DNA of 64,000 bases from Otatea glauca (lineage: Eukaryota; Streptophyta; Magnoliopsida; Poales; Poaceae). Under the pieces are notes generated by a model, which was given only the letters and a program-made list of their open reading frames with translations, ran no database searches and was not told the DNA's origin. Below, piece by piece: positions 11,194-22,880 of this stretch (positions are counted from its first letter, which is position 1; every line of letters begins with the position of its first letter). Position numbers and translations under genes: made by a program. The DNA lies in assembly GCA_036346275.1 (NCBI GenBank), contig CM070717.1, positions 12,805,908 to 12,869,907 on the forward strand, written 5' to 3'.

Positions 11194-12810
11194 TGAAGGA
11201 CCGAAATGGCGAACAGAGGGGGGTGAATGGTCGCAAATAAAAATTCCCCCAAAATACTCCAACAAAAACCTCGACAAGATCGCTCAAAAGGAATTGTGAA
11301 AAACCCGAAAAACTAGACAACTATGTGTACCCCAAGCTTGCATGGATAAGTACCATAAAATATGTGGGGATTTTTGAGTCACAATCCTGGTTGTCTAGTG
11401 TCCAAGATAAAGAGGAATCAATTCAAACTCTTGCTTTTAGAAAGGACATCAATTCAAATCACAAAAGTCACTTTCAGAAAAGCAAAAACAGAATTCCCAG
11501 AACTTGTCCTCAATTTGCACAGGAGGTTGGTGGGTTTCTGTAGCTCACAAAATTTTGAGACTTTTTCTCCCTGTGAGCATCAGAGTCTTGAAGAACTCCA
11601 CCAAAGTTCTCCTCAAAAAGCCTTACAGAAAAAACACGAAAAATCGAAGAACACAGTCCGGTCAAGAACTTCGAGCAGAACGTTTGGGGCTCGGTTTTCA
11701 CCTCATGGCGCCCAAACGGTACAACAAGTGAACTCCAAAATTTTTCTGCGAGCGGATATCAGAGTCCCGCACCTCCTCCAATAAGAATCGCTCAAAAAGG
11801 ATTTTTCTATATTTTTACAAAAATCAAACACTGCCTGCTGCGCGAAGAACAAGTTCAGAACAAAGTTGGAACTTGAAAGAAAAGATGTTCTCTACTCAAT
11901 CCAAGAGTGCAAAAGAGATGTAAAACCATATGAACACACTCAAAACATCCAAGAACAGCAGCATTTAGAAGGAGGGGAGGCAAATCCAAATTACTTGAAA
12001 GTAAATTGCAGGAATGTAATTGCGGGAAAGTAAATGCTGAATTTAAATTGCGTAAAGTAAAGACATAATGTAAATCATAAAATAAATTCAGAGGTGGATG
12101 AATAAAACTTTCATTTCTGGAATGGGAGGTTACAAAGCCTCACATTCATGTGGGCAAAGCTCAAATGAGCATCAAAAACCTCAACACCTTCAAGGGAAGG
12201 ATGCTACCCCTCCACCCCTATTTATACTACTCTTGGGCCACCTACCACCCTTGGATGAGTCCCTCAACCCTAGAGCACTCATCTAAGGGCTAGGATTAAC
12301 CCATACACACAGTCATGCAAGGGCTAACCCAAAACCCACACACATACCGGGTTTTCTTGCACGGTTTTCAAAGCATACTACCTAGACCCGCTAACCTATC
12401 AACTAGACCGCAATCCGACGGCCCTCATTGATCCACGCGGCATCTAGCTAGCATCATCTCCTTTCCTTGTCTTCTTGACTTGTCCGGACTCCGTCTCCGA
12501 TCATCTTCCGGCGATCTCCCAACCGTCGGACCTCCGCGCTCCTCGCCTAGTCCGGTCATCCTTCGCCTCACCATGACCTAGCACCGTCGTCCTGCAACCA
12601 TCAAAGACAAGGAAACTCCTCACATAGCAATGCCCACAAAGATGTGCAATAAACCATGCAACTCACCACTACCGTGTCCATACGGCCGGTACAACTCAAA
12701 TTGCTTCATTTTGAAAATCAATCCAAATCAAACTCAAACTTGAGCACACCTTGCTCAAATAAAGTCAAATACTCATCACAAATATGGATGGACCTCCACA
12801 TGGTCCTTCA
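11194..12810 (-). repeat. Element A 5' LTR
   Basis: 1617 bp, starting TGAAGGACC and ending GGTCCTTCA in plus orientation, followed by target duplication GTAAG. Contains the U3 promoter in element orientation; I could not fix a TATA box with confidence. Confidence 0.95.
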
Positions 12811-12815
12811 GTAAG

Positions 12816-13472
12816 AAAGCAAACATGAAAATAAGAAAAGATACTTGTTATGCCGCACCACCAAAATACTTATACTTGTATTCATGAATTCTTATGCTTA
12901 TGTTTTTTGTCATCATACGTGTTCGCTGATCTGAGCTAAAACCAACAGTCTGATCGCCGTTCCAGCCTTTGGTGTTGTACAACTCGCTGCCAATGACATC
13001 TAGATCCAACCACATGCACGGTGCACCTCCCTATCACTGCCAAAGTGCCAATGTGCACTTTATCTCCGCTGACAATCTCCACATTTCGTCACCACATTGA
13101 CCTCATTTCCTATGGCCAGTGTACACGTCATTCTCTCCACCGATTGCTTGTGGCACACCTTGACCATGCTTTCTCCGTTGGTGTGCATTAATGGCCCTTT
13201 TGCTATTCCTCAATCCATCCCTGGTGAGGTGTATGACTGTCCATTAAGTGATTGTGTTTATTTATGAGAGAAATTCACTTCGATTTAGCAAGTCCCAGAT
13301 GTATGTGGGCAAATCAGCCCCACTACCAAAAAGAGCAGTTGTGCGTCCGCCACTCCCACAGCTGAACATGGGAAATCTCCTGTCTGTGACATCAAGGTAC
13401 TTATATATATGTCTTGAATGCTCCATACAAATAGCTGTTTGACGCAGTAGCTAACTGTGTACCGTTATGTAG
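12816..13472 (+). other. CACTA-1 intron and possible small exon
   Basis: Continuation of the CACTA-1 intron after element A. A pyrimidine-rich acceptor (tatgtag) ends it at 13472. A Pro-rich open stretch (about 13260-13430, 'RAVVRPPLPQLNMGNLLS') followed by a GT donor may be a small exon, but nothing identifies it. Confidence 0.4.
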
Positions 13473-14098
13473 GTGGCCACGCGGTGCACTCTCCAAATGA
13501 GACTTGTCCATGGTGCCACTGTTATTCCGGCTGCTTCGGGGGTCACGTATCCGTTTATTGAAGGGGCACTGGTGCACAGCACCCTTGTGGCACAGAGATT
13601 CACGAAGGTTAGTGTGGACAGTGTAAATGATAATTTCAAGACCGTCCCACTTCCGATGCCCCCAAACGATGAGATTGTGACACTAGCGGACGCCATTCAC
13701 AGTTTTATCTAGTGGCCCAGCAGCAACATCTCCCTGGACGCCCGTCTTCCATCACCGGAGCTTCCCCAACTGCCTGAGCCAGATGATGCACCTCAGCAGA
13801 GCACCAAATCGGCTCCCGTGCACCCTGCATCAAAGGACATTTAGTTGGATGGTGCCCACTCGTCGCCCGTGCAGACTCCTTATGGCAGAAAAAAAGTCAA
13901 GGGCAAAGCGAAGCAGATTACGAAGAAATTGGACTATCCAATTGCCCCCCTGGCCCGAGTATACCAGCTAGGAGAGCCTTTTGTAACAGGAGAGCGCATG
14001 AAGAACCTTTCTATTGTTTTCGTCAATTGCAGAATTGGTGCATTCAACAGGCTAAAAAGCCAGTGCAAGACCGCAAAACGAGTATATCGGTCAGTTTC
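13473..14098 (+). pseudogene. CACTA-1 second gene, central exon with two amber stops
   Basis: After the acceptor at 13471-13472 one frame runs 209 codons to the Angela LTR at 14099. It contains 'RCTLQMRLVHGATVIPAASG', 'EIVTLADAIHSFI', then 'PSPELPQLPEPDDAPQQ', then a basic stretch 'GRKKVKGKAKQ'. The frame is interrupted only by TAG at 13710-13712 and 13842-13844; the first falls where related CACTA proteins have a 'QWP' motif, consistent with CAG to TAG. The segment resembles the region (DUF8039-like) preceding the Ulp1 domain in grass CACTA second ORFs. That family assignment is from memory of its layout, not a search. Confidence 0.6.
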
Positions 14099-15467
14099 TG
14101 TTAGTGCTATGCCCTTGAGGCAATCATTTAGATGATTGTAACATGACTATTTTATGAATAATAATATGATTATTGGTCCAATGAATGTATATCATTGTAT
14201 TGATCAACAAGTATGTGACTTGCTTATGAAGCTCTTTACTTATTGATATAATTCGATAAGTATCTCTGATCGGATATCATCGTATAGGACAACGATGAAT
14301 AGATCAGCACATGTGGTGATCGATGATCATGCTTCATAGATCATGGGATATAGAGATATCATCTATACATTGTGGGCGCATGTTGAAGAACATGGGTTAG
14401 ATAGACCATAATTGGACAACTGCGAGAATGTTTCATTCTTATGTGTCATCATGTATCTCATACCTAGTAGATGTATGATCCTTAGACACGAGATTGTCAT
14501 ATTCCCTACATGTGTAATAGTTTTCCTTGGGGCTATCAAACACTACTTCCTAACCGGATAGTTATAAAGGTAGCTTTCAAGTTTACTATGAAATGTGCAG
14601 AGGAAGTGGCAAATCAAGATGGAATTTGCCACTCCAATGAAATGGAGATATATGACAAGGCCACTCGTGTGATATGATTAAGGAAGTGCATGGCCATGCC
14701 GTGATTGAGGAGTCAATCACAACTTATTAATATATCACCGATAAGAGAGATAGATTGAATCATCAAAGGATGACATACTTCTCGCCTTGAGTTCAATCTT
14801 CATATACTTGGCAAAGGGATTATTACATGAGTACTTTTGATAGGTTCTGTCCGATTTGATCATAGTATGTTTGGGAGTTGGCATACTTTGCAAGGAGCCG
14901 CTACCAACTATTGGATTGAAAAGGAGTTTTTCGAATCCATGTCCAAACGTACGTGAACCTGCAGGGTCACACACTTAATGGGCTGGGACGCATTAATTTG
15001 GATTGGATCCATAATTAATGGACATCGTGGGTTTAGCACGCTGATGGCCTTGGTTTAGGGTTTCATCTCGTGGCTATATAAGGAGGGGAGGAGGGTGGGC
15101 GCAGGGTGTGCTATCCCACGGTTTAGAAGTGATTCACTCGAAACCCTAGCCTCCTCTTCTCGTTGCCCTTGCCGAGCGACCAGGTGCTTGCACACCGACG
15201 CACGACGTTCCATCCCTGGATGTGTGGACTACTGCGGTGACGCTGCTGTGACTGCGGCATGGGAGGATGATCCACGGCGAGGCAAGGACGATCCGCTCCA
15301 TCGACGCAACAACTGCGACGAGGACGATCCACTACATCGACGCGCAAAGGATTCTGCAACTGCGTATCTAGTGGTAATCTTATCTGTGATCCCCTTCATG
15401 CGAGTAGCTTTCTGGTTACGCGGTAGATTGTTTTTTGTGCTAGTGTAGCATATCGCGTTCCTCTTCA
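14099..15467 (+). repeat. Angela-type LTR with its own target duplication (solo LTR, or element C 5' LTR)
   Basis: 1369 bp, TGTTAGTGC...CTCTTCA, flanked by GTTTC at 14094-14098 and 15468-15472. It has the same length as element C's 3' LTR (30443-31811) and looks nearly identical. CACTA-1 sequence resumes at once after the duplication, so at face value it is a solo LTR. But C's 3' LTR is followed by the same GTTTC and the same CACTA sequence, which links the two (see findings). TATA box CTATATAAGG at 15074-15083. A 117-codon ORF downstream of the TATA (15095-15448), with DDPLHRR repeats, is shared with the other LTR. Confidence 0.95.
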
Positions 15468-15472
15468 GTTTC

Positions 15473-16516
15473 AAGTATGAGCATCTATTCAATGAGTCAT
15501 TGGGGGGATTCTTCACAGCCGACTTCAATGACCTTTTTGACGTCTTCAACCTCGGCGCCCTCGGACGCGCGCTCTTGAGATCTTTGGACATTGTAAGTGT
15601 GTGCATTCACATTCTACATTCGTATAATATCGATAAAAGTCATATATATATATATGACTCAATGCTTTCGTATATTTAGATACATGATCCGAAGCGAGGA
15701 AGAATGAACAACGGTGGGTTTTACGGACCCACACATAGTCTCCAAGCAAAAAATGGACAAAGATTACGGATTTGTCGATAAATCGTCGGAGAGGCCTTGG
15801 CGGCTCAAAAGATAAAGAGTTCATACTTTTACCCCACAACCCGGGGTAAGTGCTAGTTTGATTTGCACTATGCTCGCAACTCATTACGTTAATTGACCAT
15901 GCCGACATACTGTATAGGTTTCATTGGGTTCTCATTGTAATTCATCCATCGGCGAATCGGGTTATTTACCTTGATTCCTTACAGTGGTAGCCACGACTTA
16001 CAACCTATCGCAAAATTAATCACGGGTAATTAATCACGTTTCCTCCAAACATAACATGGTCATGTAGGTTGTTCAAACATGTATGTTTCTCTGGAATAGT
16101 GAGGCTAACCTATTGCAATCACGTAAGCGTTCAAAGTGTACAAATATTATGGAGGGCCTTACGGCAAGGATCGAGAAAGGCTGAATCACGATTTTAAGTT
16201 TCCAGGTAACATTGTACACAATAATCCTATGTAAACTATGTAATAATGATTCTGGAACTAACCAAATCTATATTTGCAGTGCCACCAGCAGGAAAAGGGA
16301 AATAACCGTTGTGGATTTTATGTTTGCCACAACATGGAACTCCTTGTCACTAAGAAAACGCCCAATCGGGTAACAACTGCGTTGGAAGAGGCCGATCTGG
16401 AGCGAATTCGAGGCCAACTTTGTGCCTTCTTGCTCAGTCAAGTTTTACACAAAAAGCGAGTTCCACGCTGCCAGTATAACTTGAGGAGTATTTTTCTAAA
16501 TTACCATTTGGGTTAA
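15473..16516 (+). pseudogene. CACTA-1 second gene, 3' exons: Ulp1-like (C48) cysteine protease domain
   Basis: Exon-like blocks: 15473-15592 ('YEHLFNES', 'DFNDLFDVFNLGAL', donor gtaagt); 15680-15845 (related copy reads 'VGFLDPHIVS' and 'FILLPHNPG'); 15918-15986 ('FHWVLIVIHPS', 'YLDSLQ'); about 16068-16206 ('VYKYYGG', 'LNHDFKFP'); 16280-16516 ('CHQQEKGNNRCGFYVCHNM', ends TAA). The pieces provide the His (FHW), Asp (LDS) and Cys (NRCGFY) expected of a Ulp1/SUMO-protease fold. Ulp1-like domains are known passengers or parts of plant CACTA and MULE elements; their role in transposition is not settled. Small deletions in the second block and imperfect splice joins suggest decay. The Angela LTR cuts the gene upstream. 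Confidence 0.75.
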
Positions 16517-16740
16517 TTGTCAAACTTGCGTTGTGGATTTGTAAATTGTAGTTGTGTATTCGATTAATTGGTTAATGCTATTGAGTTACATTTGGTTAAT
16601 ATATCTGAGTTCATTTCTGAAATGGTTATAATGTTTTTGTAACATGAGTTTAGTTATTCTGTAATCTGCTTTTTTCCAGAGGGCGTGGCTAGCATTTCCT
16701 GAGGCTAGCCAATAAATAGATTAATGGTTGCTGTTGGAAG

Positions 16741-17110
16741 TCTTATCATAGACGGTTTTAATTAAAACCGATGCGTGATGTAAAGATGTAATGAGCGGTT
16801 TCAAACAAAAACCATCGTGATATCATCACATCATAGACGGTTTTCAACTAAAACCGTCTGTGATGTAATAATGTAACAGACGGTTTCAAACAAAAACCGT
16901 CTATGATATCATAATATCACAGACGGTTTTTAAATAAAACAGTCTTTGATATGATAATATCACGAGCGGTTTTAGTTTAAGCTATGTCGTGATATATTCT
17001 ATCGCTGCAGCGATTTAGAAACCGTCATTATATGCCGTAACATCATTGACACATGGTTCTGAGATGGTCAGGAAACCGTCTGTGATGACGGTTCCGAACC
17101 GTCTGTGATA
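16741..17110. repeat. CACTA-1 3' subterminal repeat array
   Basis: Repeated inverted units with core AGACGGTTTT...AAAACCGTCT, spaced by ATCATAATATCA-like linkers and ending in GGTTCCGAACCGTCTGTGAT. Such arrays are the expected transposase-binding region. The stretch 16517-16740 between the Ulp1 stop and the array shows nothing recognisable. Confidence 0.85.
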
Positions 17111-17128
17111 AGCTTTTATGTAGTAGTG
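17105..17128 (-). repeat. CACTA-1 3' terminal inverted repeat
   Basis: The reverse complement begins CACTACTACATAAAAGCTTA. The first ten bases match the other CACTA terminus at 63464. Confidence 0.85.
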
Positions 17129-17215
17129 TTAGGTTTGCTCGTGAGGGGCTTCCACACCTCTGTGTGGGTAAAGCTCATTAGTACAACGGTGTACACCTTG
17201 TTATGGGAAGAAAAC
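17129..17215 (+). repeat. Fragment of old giant LTR J next to the CACTA-1 terminus
   Basis: The stretch 'gtgaggggcttccacacc' through 'gttatgggaagaaa' aligns with the G LTR at 36920-37005 and 60570-60650. It is the sequence flanking CACTA-1. It stops where element C leader sequence begins, near 17215. Confidence 0.65.
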
Positions 17216-18302
17216 ATTGTTGGACCCTGTTGTGGCATTGCCCTCGGACCGGAGTCGTAGTGTTGCTTTTGTTTAACTCGTTTTTGCAGGGAATTATGTG
17301 AAATAGTATGGCCTATGTGTATGTGATGCATGTAATTTCCACATGGCCTGCGTGCCATGTCAAGCCATAAGGCTATTTAAATTGTATAACGACCTGCGTG
17401 TCGACTTGTGATCCTTCAAACCCTCATGTAAAATTTATTATCAAAAGTTGTAAGGTGTTGCATCCATAATGATGAAGACGATGGTATCAAGCAAGGTGGC
17501 TAGGTGAACAAATCAAGCAAGGTGGCAAGGTGAACAAACAAGCATGATGATGGACATCTTAATGCTAATGGCCATGCTATTTCACAGCTTATTTTGATTT
17601 TCTGTGGATGTGTGTTTAACCTTGCTATTTTCTTTATGCTCATTGCATGTGATGCCATGTTCTTAGTAGATTTTGTTCATCCCTATAGTTAAAATTTTTA
17701 ATCAAAATGTCCATCCAATTGTTGCACCTATCAAGAATTTAGATCGTTATTGATATGATTGCCAAAGTAGTATATCAATGGCTATCTTAATAGATGATAG
17801 GGATGTTGTGGACACATCACGTATAACAATGGTAGATTTAATCAAGCTATCAAAACGGTTTTGGGCTTGAGGACATAAGTGGTTGGGATTTGATTTCAGT
17901 AATGAAGGAACCTATACAAGACAATTGGTGTCTAGGAAAACACACATGAGGCAGGTTTCTTAATTGGCACCCGAATATGGGAAGTGCTCCCTCCCTCATG
18001 TGAGCCCTAGGGCAGGTTGACCTGGCCATGAGTCAAGTTGACGGAGGCATTCATTACTTGTTTTCATACTCAACAAACAAGAGTTACATAAGATGTAATT
18101 AGCAAAGGTGTTGCTTACCTATGTCATTAAATTTCTAGCAGTGATGCCAAAGCTCACTAGTGTTTGATGAATATGGATCTTGAATACTCACTATGTGTCT
18201 ATAAAAGGGACATAAAATAGGAGTGTCTTTTATTAAAATGTTTAATAAGATTTTTACATAAACATAGTGCTTAGAATCTTTGCATGTTTTTGTTGTAGTT
18301 CA
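17216..18302 (+). other. Element C non-coding leader (5' truncated)
   Basis: Aligns with the reverse complement of element B leader (about 23865-24925). No ORF of note. Polymorphic duplicated 'caagcaaggtggc' motif near 17495-17540. Confidence 0.7.
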
Positions 18303-18599
18303 ATGGCACCTTCTCCTACTCCTGCTACACCTGGTTTTGCTTTGAGAACAGTTTTGGAAAGGGAAAAACTTAATGGAACTAATTTTGTTGATTGGTATCG
18401 CAACCTGAGAATTGTTCTCAAGCATGAAAAGAAGGACTACGTTCTAGAGAATCCAATTCCTGATGAACCAGCCGAAAATGCTACTCGCAATTTGAAGGTT
18501 GAATATGAAAAGCATGTTAATGCTTTTGTAGAGGTCGGCTGTCTCATGCTAGTCACCATGGACTCTGAGCTCTAGAAGCAATATGAGGACCATGATGCT
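18303..18599 (+). pseudogene. gag: Element C gag, N-terminal part
   Basis: ATG at 18303 opens MAPSPTPATPGFALRTVLE. Then comes the UBN2-type motif 'LNGTNFVDWYRNLRIVLKHEKK', 'YVLENPIPDEP' and 'MLVTMDSEL', where a TAG (18573-18575) stops it. The frame continues as 'KQYEDHDA' up to the B insertion. The remainder of gag resumes at 26789. The start is chosen because it matches the beginning of the B gag and follows the leader. Confidence 0.85.
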
Positions 18600-19951
18600 T
18601 GAAGGGAAACGCGGTATGCTACGCTAGCACAAAAAAACTACCGCGAACCGAGCTACTGCAAGAAGGGGATCATAGATAAGATTACCACTAGACGCGCATT
18701 GCGGAATCCTTGCGCGTCGATGTAGTGGTTCGTCCTCGCCGCGATCGTTGCGTCGATGTAGTGGATCGTCCTCGCCTCGCCGTGGATCGTCCTCCCACGC
18801 CGTGAGCCGCAGCAGCGTCACCGCAGATAGTCCACACGTCCAGAGATGGAGCGCCGTGCGTCGTGTGCAAGCACCTAGTCGCTCGGCGAGGGGCGAGAGA
18901 GGAGGAGGCTAGGGTTTCAAGTGAATCAAACCTAAACCGTGGAAAGCACCTCTGCGCCTCCTCCTCCCTCCTTATATAGCCACGAGATGAAACCTAAACC
19001 AGGCCCACCAAAGCATGCTAAGCCCACGAGGTTCATTAATTACGGATCCAATCCAAATTAATGCGTCCCACCCATTAAGTGTGTGACCTGCGGGTTCACA
19101 TACGTTTGGACATGGATTGGAAAACTCCTTTTCAATCCAATAGTTGGTAGCGGCTTCTTGCAAAGTATGCCAACTCCCAAACATCTTGTGATCAAATCGA
19201 GCAGAACCTATCAAAAGAACTCATGTAATAATCCCTTTGCCAAGTATATGAAGATTGATCTCAAGGCAGAAGCATGTCATCCTTTGATGATTCAATCCAT
19301 CTCTCGTATCCGTGATATATTAATAAGTTGTGATTGACTCCTCAATCACGGCATGGCCATGCACTTTGTTAATCATATCACACGAGTGGCCTTGTCATAT
19401 ATCTCCGTTTCATTGGAGTGGCAAATTCCATCTTGATTGCCACTTCCTCTGCACGTTTCATAGTAAACATGAAAGCTACCTTTATAACTATCCGGTTAGG
19501 AAGTAGTGTTTGATAGCCCCAAGGAAAACTATTACACATGTAGGGAATATGACAATCTCAGGTCTAAGGATCATACATCTTCTAGGTATGAGATACTGCG
19601 ATGACACATAAGAATGAAACATTCTCGCGATGTCCCATAGCGGGTCTATCTAACCCATGTTCTTCAACATGGTCCACAATGTAGAGATGATATCTCCATA
19701 TCCCATGATCTATGAAGCATGATCATCGATCACTACATGTCTTGATCTATTCATCGTAGTCCTATACGATGATATCCGATCGTAGATATTTATCGAATTA
19801 CATCATTAAGTAAAGAGCTTCATAATCAAGTCACATACTTGTTGATCAATACAATGATATACATTCATTGGACCAATAATCATATTATTATTCATAAACA
19901 TAGTCATGTTACAATCATCTAAATGATTGCCTCAAGGGCATAACACTAACA
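18600..19951 (-). repeat. Element B 3' LTR
   Basis: 1352 bp, TGAAGGG...CACTAACA in plus orientation. TATA box on the minus strand near 18971-18979 (CTATATAAGG reversed). Confidence 0.95.
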
Positions 19952-19963
19952 ATCTCCCACTTG
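19952..19963 (-). promoter_or_regulatory. Element B polypurine tract
   Basis: Minus strand AAGTGGGAGAT directly before the 3' LTR; the same tract precedes the C 3' LTR. Confidence 0.85.
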
Positions 19964-21700
19964 CACTTGAGTCAATCAATTAAGTATCTAATACCAATAG
20001 ACCTTGTGTGCGCCTCATGCTTAGGTGTGGCGGTGGCTTTGTCAACGGATCGCCACATTGGCTTCCGTATGTACTTTGCATATTTCAGCGTCACCTCTAT
20101 CCACAATCTCGCGAATAAGGTGAAAGCGGAGTATGTGTTTAGACTTTGATGTGATCTAGGCTCTTTTGCTTGTGCAATGGCACCACTATTATCACAATAG
20201 ATGTCCATTGGACTAGAGACACTAGCGACCACACCAAGCTCGTGATAAACTTCTTAATCCACACAGCCTCCTTTGCGGCCTCCGGCCGCAATGTACTCCG
20301 TCATCGTAGAGTCGGCCACCGTGTTTTGCTTGGAACTCTTCCACATCTGCTCCTCCATTAAGTGTAAACACAAACCCGGATTGCGATCGAAAATCATCTT
20401 TGTCGGTTTGGAAGCTTGCATCGGTGTAACCCTTTGCAACAGATCTTCCTCACCTCCAAAACAAGGAACATACCCTTAGTTCTTCTCAAGTACTTGAGGA
20501 TATTTTTACGGCTATCAATGACCATCACCAGGATCCGCTTGGTATCGCTCGTGACACTTAGAGCATATGAGACATCAGGCGTGTGCAGATCATGGCATAC
20601 ATAATAGACCCAATAGTGAAGCATATGGAATCTTGCTCATCTGTCTCGCTCATCGGATGTCGAAGGACACCGATTCTTGCAGAGCGATGCCATGTGACAT
20701 TGGCATGAAACCTCTCTTGGATTCATGCATATTGAACCTTTTCAATATCTTGTCAATGTACGTTTCTGACTTAATCCAATTAACCTTTTGATCTATCTCT
20801 ATAGATTTTTATGCCCAAGATATAGCATGCTTCTCCCAAGTCCTTCATTGAGAAACTCCTTTTCAATGAAGTCTTAACATCTTCAAGCATAGGAATGTCA
20901 TTCCCGATTAATAATATGTCATCCACATACAAAATCGAAAATACAAGTGCGCTCCCACTAGCCTTCTTGTAAACACAAGGCTCTTCTTCATTTTTGATAA
21001 AGTCAAAACCTTTGACTACTTCATCAAAGCGAATGTTCCAACTCCTAGATGCTTGCTTTAACCCATAAATGGATCTTTGAAGCTTGCATACCCTTTTAGC
21101 ATATTTAGGATCAACAAAGCCTTGAGGTTGTATCATGTATACATCCTCGGAAAGATTCCCATTAAGGAAGGCTGTTTTGACATCCATCGCCATATTTCAT
21201 AATCAAAATATGCAGCAATAGCTAAAATGATCCGGACAGACTTGAGCATGGCTACCGTGAGAAAGTTTCATCATAGTCAACTCCTTGAACTTGTTTGAAA
21301 CCCTTTGCCACCAACCGTGCCTTATAGATCTGAACATTTCCATCTCGTCTATCTTTTCTTGAAAATCCATTTGCACTCAATGGTTTTACACCATCAGTGA
21401 ATCGACCAAGTTCCAAACTTGATTGTCATGCATGGATTGAATTTGGATCTCATGGCTTCAAGCCATTTTTGAGTTTGGGTCCATCATTGCTTCTTCATAA
21501 GTCGTGGGCTCATCATTGTCCAACAATAATATGTCATTCCCATATCTAATAGGTACATGGCGTGGCCTCCCGACCTCACGTAAGTGGAGTCTCTTCCACG
21601 GGTTGTACAACACTTTGTACATCTTGTGAAGGTTGAGAGGTAGCTTGAACATATTCATGTGATTCTCGAACTTCATCAAGATACACATCACTCCTCTTGA
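19964..21700 (-). pseudogene. pol: Element B pol: reverse transcriptase and RNase H, decayed
   Basis: RT core is open at 20780-21193: 'MDVKTAFLNGNLSEDVYM', 'LQRSIYGLKQASRSWNIRF', catalytic 'YVDDILLIG', 'SFSMKDLGEACYILGIKIYRD'. 21458-21691 carries the N-terminal part ('DEPTTYEEAMMDP'). RNase H follows in fragments at 20254-20624 ('SYALSVTS', 'ILKYLRRTKGM') and 19972-20232 ('SPMDIYCDNSGAIAQAKEPRSHQSLN'). Frameshifts separate each piece. The order and motifs match element C, which carries the same domains more openly. Confidence 0.85.
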
Positions 21701-22880
21701 TTTCTTTTGAAAGAAACTCTTTCTCCAAAAGACACCATTTCGAGCAACAAAACTTTGTTCTCGTTTCTTTTGTAAAAGTAATATCCTTTTGTTTCTTTAG
21801 GATACCCCACAAAAAGCATTTTTACGATTTAGGTGCGAGTTTATCGATTGTAAGCGTTTTACATAAGCCTCACATCCCCATATCTTGAGAAATGACAACA
21901 TGGGTCTTCTCGAGTCCATATCTCATATGGCGTCTTCTCAACGGATTTTGATGGGACCCTATTCAAAGTGACGCATTTGTCTCTAGAGCGAAACCCCAAA
22001 GGATAATGGCAGATCTGTTTGGTGATCATTGACCGAACCATATCTAATAAAGTTTGATTCGTCGTTCGGACACACCATTCCATTGAGGCGTTCTGGCGGA
22101 GTAAGTTGCGAACGATTCCACATTGCTTTAAATGATCACCAAACTCTTGGCTCAAGTATTCGCCACCACGATCGGATCGTAAGTGTTTTATTGTTTTGCC
22201 AAGTTGATTTTGTACTTCGTTCGAAACTCTTTGAACCTTTCAAAAGTTTCAGATTTATGCCTCATTAAATAGATATATCCATATCTCTGAAGTCATCGAT
22301 AAAAGTTACAAAATCTGAAACCCACCCCTAGCAAATGAGCTCATTGGTCCACATACATCTGTATGTACTAGGGCCAATAATTCACTTACTCTCTCACTAA
22401 AACCTGTGAAAGGGCTTTTGTCATCTTGCCAAGTAAACAAGATTCACATGTTTCAAATGATTCAAAATCAAATGAGGTTAGAAGTCCATCACCATGGAGC
22501 TTCTTCATGCGCTTCTCATTTATATGACCTAGCGACAATGCCACAAAAGGTAGGGTTCAAATCATTAGGCGGTGCCTTTTTACATTAATATTATAGACAT
22601 GTTTTCTTGAGTTCAGGGCGTACAACCCATCCACCATGGGGCAACGACCATAATACATATCATTCAAAAATATTGAACAAACAAAGTTCTTTATTCGAAA
22701 TCATAACCTTCATGTTCCAAACAAGAAGATGAAATAATGTTTCTACTCAAAGATGGAACAAAATAACAATTATTGAGTTCTAAAACTAATCCACGAAGGC
22801 AAATGCAATGGGTATGTGCCAACAGCAAGACCAACAACTCTTGCTTTATTCCCCACGCCAAGATCCACTTCTCCTTTGCC
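21701..22880 (-). pseudogene. pol: Element B pol: GAG-pre-integrase and integrase, decayed
   Basis: The 'SQEFGDHLKQCGIV' to 'LLDMVRSM' part of the integrase core is at 21859-22155, with the Glu-containing segment broken ('WCVRTTNQTLL'). The 'RSDRGGEY' codons are recognisable near 22160. The zinc-binding segment (HINEKRMKKLH, CESCLLGK) lies in broken frames around 22420-22560. The protease-to-integrase linker is at 22691-22915 ('LVLELNNCYFVPSLSRNIIS'). Non-functional. Confidence 0.75.

Larger units (their letters stand above)
1804..12810 (-). mobile_element. Element A: Sirevirus-lineage Ty1/copia retrotransposon
   Basis: A complete structure on the minus strand: LTRs 1804-3418 and 11194-12810 with TGAAGGACC...GGTCCTTCA ends; target duplication GTAAG at 1799-1803 and 12811-12815; primer binding site at 11179-11191; polypurine tract at 3419-3430. 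Length is 11,007 bp, usual for sireviruses. Lineage marks are the 'YVDDIIFG' reverse transcriptase motif, 'FEMSMMGEL', the long cysteine-containing Gag extension, and repeated polypurine tracts in a long non-coding 3' region. The two LTRs look very similar by eye with scattered 1-3 bp differences, so insertion is fairly recent. All genes are frameshifted, so the copy cannot act alone. It sits in the first intron of the CACTA-1 second gene. Confidence 0.95.
313..17128 (+). mobile_element. CACTA-1: large CACTA (En/Spm) DNA transposon, interrupted
   Basis: The right terminus is seen at 17105-17128; its reverse complement begins CACTACTACATAAAAGC, a CACTA terminal inverted repeat. A subterminal repeat array (16741-17110) lies just inside it. 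Contents in order: DUF4216 transposase remnant, internal repeat array, TATA box, and a second gene ending in a Ulp1-like protease. Three bases (tta) follow the terminus and would be half of the usual 3-bp target duplication; the left partner is not in the window. Two retrotransposon insertions (1804-12810 and 14099-15467) inflate the element. The 313-1053 remnant and the second gene could belong to two adjacent CACTA copies. Confidence 0.8.
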
